Source of the DNA: Wenzhouxiangella sp.
GTDB lineage: Bacteria > Pseudomonadota > Gammaproteobacteria > Xanthomonadales > Wenzhouxiangellaceae
DNA: 6,611 nt
Assembly: GCA_021767625.1 (NCBI GenBank)
Contig: JAASTB010000128.1
Coordinates: 1 to 6,611, forward strand
Direction of reading: 5' to 3'
Shown in pieces: positions 5,530 through 6,611 of this stretch. The stretch's first letter is position 1, and each line of letters begins with the position of its first letter. The notes beneath the pieces were generated by a model that saw nothing but the letters and a program-made list of their open reading frames with translations, was not told the DNA's origin and made no database searches. A program made the position numbers and the translations under genes.

Positions 5530-6611
5530 ATGAGTCGCTTTGATCCGATCGAATCGCTGACCGATGAAGAGTCCCTTACCCACTACGGTCGGGACTGGAC
5601 GCGTTTCTGGCCGGCGCGGCCGGAAGCCGTGGTCTTTCCGCGCAACACCGAAGAAGTGGTGGAACTGGTTCGCCTGGCCCGCCGCGACGGGTTGAAGCTG
5701 GTCCCCAGCGGCGGCCGCACGGGGCTGTCCGGTGGTGCCGTGGCGAGCAGCGGCGAGGTGGTGGTCTCGCTCGAGAAGATGCGCGAAGTGCTCGAGATTG
5801 ACGCGACTGCGCCCAGCCTGCGCGCCCGGGCCGGCCTGACGGTCGGTGAGTTGCAGCGCCGGGCGGTCGACGCCGGGCTGTACTACCCCGTGGATTGGGC
5901 GGCGGCGGCCTCCAGCCAGCTCGGCGGCTCGATCGCCACCAATGCCGGCGGCATCCGCGTGCTGCGCTACGGCATGACGCGCGACTGGGTGCAGGGCCTG
6001 ACCGTGGTCACCGGCACCGGCGAGGTGCTGGAACTCAACCGCGGCCTGGTCAAGAACAACACCGGCCTTGATCTCAGGCACCTGATGATCGGCTCCGAAG
6101 GCGTGCTCGGCATTATCACCGAGGCGACCATGGCGCTCACCCAACCGCCGCCGGAACAGTCGGTGCTGCTGGTCGGTTTCACCGGACTGTCTTCCATCAT
6201 GCCGGTATTCGCGGAGCTGCGCGCCGGCCTGACCCTGTCGGCCTTCGAGTTCTTCGACAGGCGTTCGATCGACCACGTCGCCGCGGCCACCGGCGAAACC
6301 TTCCCCCTGGACGGCGAATGCCCTTACTACGCCGTGGTGGAGTTCGATGATCCCGACCAGGCCAGCCAGGAGCAGGCATTGGCGCTGTTCGAGCGCCTGG
6401 CCGAAGCCGGTCACATCGCCGACGGGACCATCAGCCAATCGCTCACGCAGGCCGAAGAGCTGTGGCGCTGGCGCGAGGCGATCAGCGAATCGATCAGCCC
6501 GAAGACGCCCTACAAGAACGACCTGTCGGTGCGCGTCTCGCGCGTACCCGAATTCCTCGAAGCGCTCGACCGGCTGGTTGCCGAGTACTATCCCGAATTC
6601 GAGGTCGTCTG
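5530..6611 (+). CDS. FAD-linked oxidase, probable D-2-hydroxyglutarate dehydrogenase (C-terminus cut by window edge)
   Basis: The frame opens at the ATG at 5530 and stays open to the right edge, giving 360 residues; family members are about 460, so the end is missing. It belongs to the GlcD/D-lactate dehydrogenase flavoprotein family of the VAO/PCMH fold. The FAD pyrophosphate loop PSGGRTGLSGG is at 59-69, followed by LGGSIATNAGG (131-141), RYGMTRDWV (146-154) and GSEGVLGIIT (188-197). Near the edge, WRWREAIS and PYKNDLS supply Arg315, Ser319 and Lys329, which line up with the substrate residues Arg, Thr and Lys of human D2HGDH; the metal-binding histidines would lie beyond the window. It likely oxidises D-2-hydroxyglutarate to 2-oxoglutarate, passing electrons to an electron-transfer flavoprotein or quinone. 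Its divergent position beside serA supports this, because SerA produces D-2-hydroxyglutarate. Glycolate oxidase GlcD or D-lactate dehydrogenase are alternatives. Confidence 0.85.
   Translation, partial: MSRFDPIESLTDEESLTHYGRDWTRFWPARPEAVVFPRNTEEVVELVRLARRDGLKLVPSGGRTGLSGGAVASSGEVVVSLEKMREVLEIDATAPSLRARAGLTVGELQRRAVDAGLYYPVDWAAAASSQLGGSIATNAGGIRVLRYGMTRDWVQGLTVVTGTGEVLELNRGLVKNNTGLDLRHLMIGSEGVLGIITEATMALTQPPPEQSVLLVGFTGLSSIMPVFAELRAGLTLSAFEFFDRRSIDHVAAATGETFPLDGECPYYAVVEFDDPDQASQEQALALFERLAEAGHIADGTISQSLTQAEELWRWREAISESISPKTPYKNDLSVRVSRVPEFLEALDRLVAEYYPEFEVV

Noticed and set aside
5482..6438. Minus-strand open frame extending serA upstream to a 729-residue protein
   Set aside because: This stretch is exactly antisense to the flavoprotein gene, its translation is low-complexity Gly/Gln/His/Arg-rich, and SerA aligned with E. 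coli begins at 5481.

Overview
The window is GC-rich, densely coding DNA from a bacterium, most likely a gammaproteobacterium. That placement rests on a 410-residue SerA that follows the E. coli enzyme almost end to end, and on a norCBQD cluster of the proteobacterial type. I cannot name a genus.

Layout. Positions 1-3843 (minus strand) hold a cytochrome c-dependent nitric oxide reductase operon, transcribed norC -> norB -> norQ -> norD. NorC and NorB form the membrane enzyme that reduces 2 NO to N2O. NorQ (MoxR-type AAA+ ATPase) and NorD (VWA-type partner, cut by the left window edge) are the activation pair thought to insert or activate the non-heme iron FeB. The genes are tightly packed: 13 bp between norC and norB, a 4-bp ATGA overlap between norB and norQ, and 1 bp between norQ and norD. 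A 107-bp intergenic region (3844-3950) precedes norC. It carries a strong Shine-Dalgarno, a candidate sigma70 promoter and three separate dyad symmetries. Positions 3951-4229 (minus) encode a small stand-alone acetyltransferase-fold protein (YjdJ/NATD1-like), directly downstream of serA (4249-5481, minus), the D-3-phosphoglycerate dehydrogenase of serine synthesis. A 48-bp gap separates serA from a divergent FAD-linked oxidase (5530 to the right edge, plus), most likely D-2-hydroxyglutarate dehydrogenase.

How the genes work together. norCBQD is one functional unit for NO respiration or NO detoxification; no nitrite reductase or NO-sensing regulator lies in the window. SerA and the flavoprotein form a second unit. 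SerA of this type can pass electrons from 3-phosphoglycerate to 2-oxoglutarate, giving D-2-hydroxyglutarate, and the flavoenzyme re-oxidises that product.

Most notable observations: (1) NorB keeps every heme and FeB ligand, but the conserved glutamate four residues after the FeB-ligating glutamate (Glu215 in Pseudomonas aeruginosa numbering) is glycine, and one periplasmic loop looks shortened, which suggests a divergent cNOR lineage; (2) a long imperfect inverted repeat sits over the predicted norC transcription start, with an AT-rich, partly NsrR-like palindrome further upstream. I found no convincing wholly new system.
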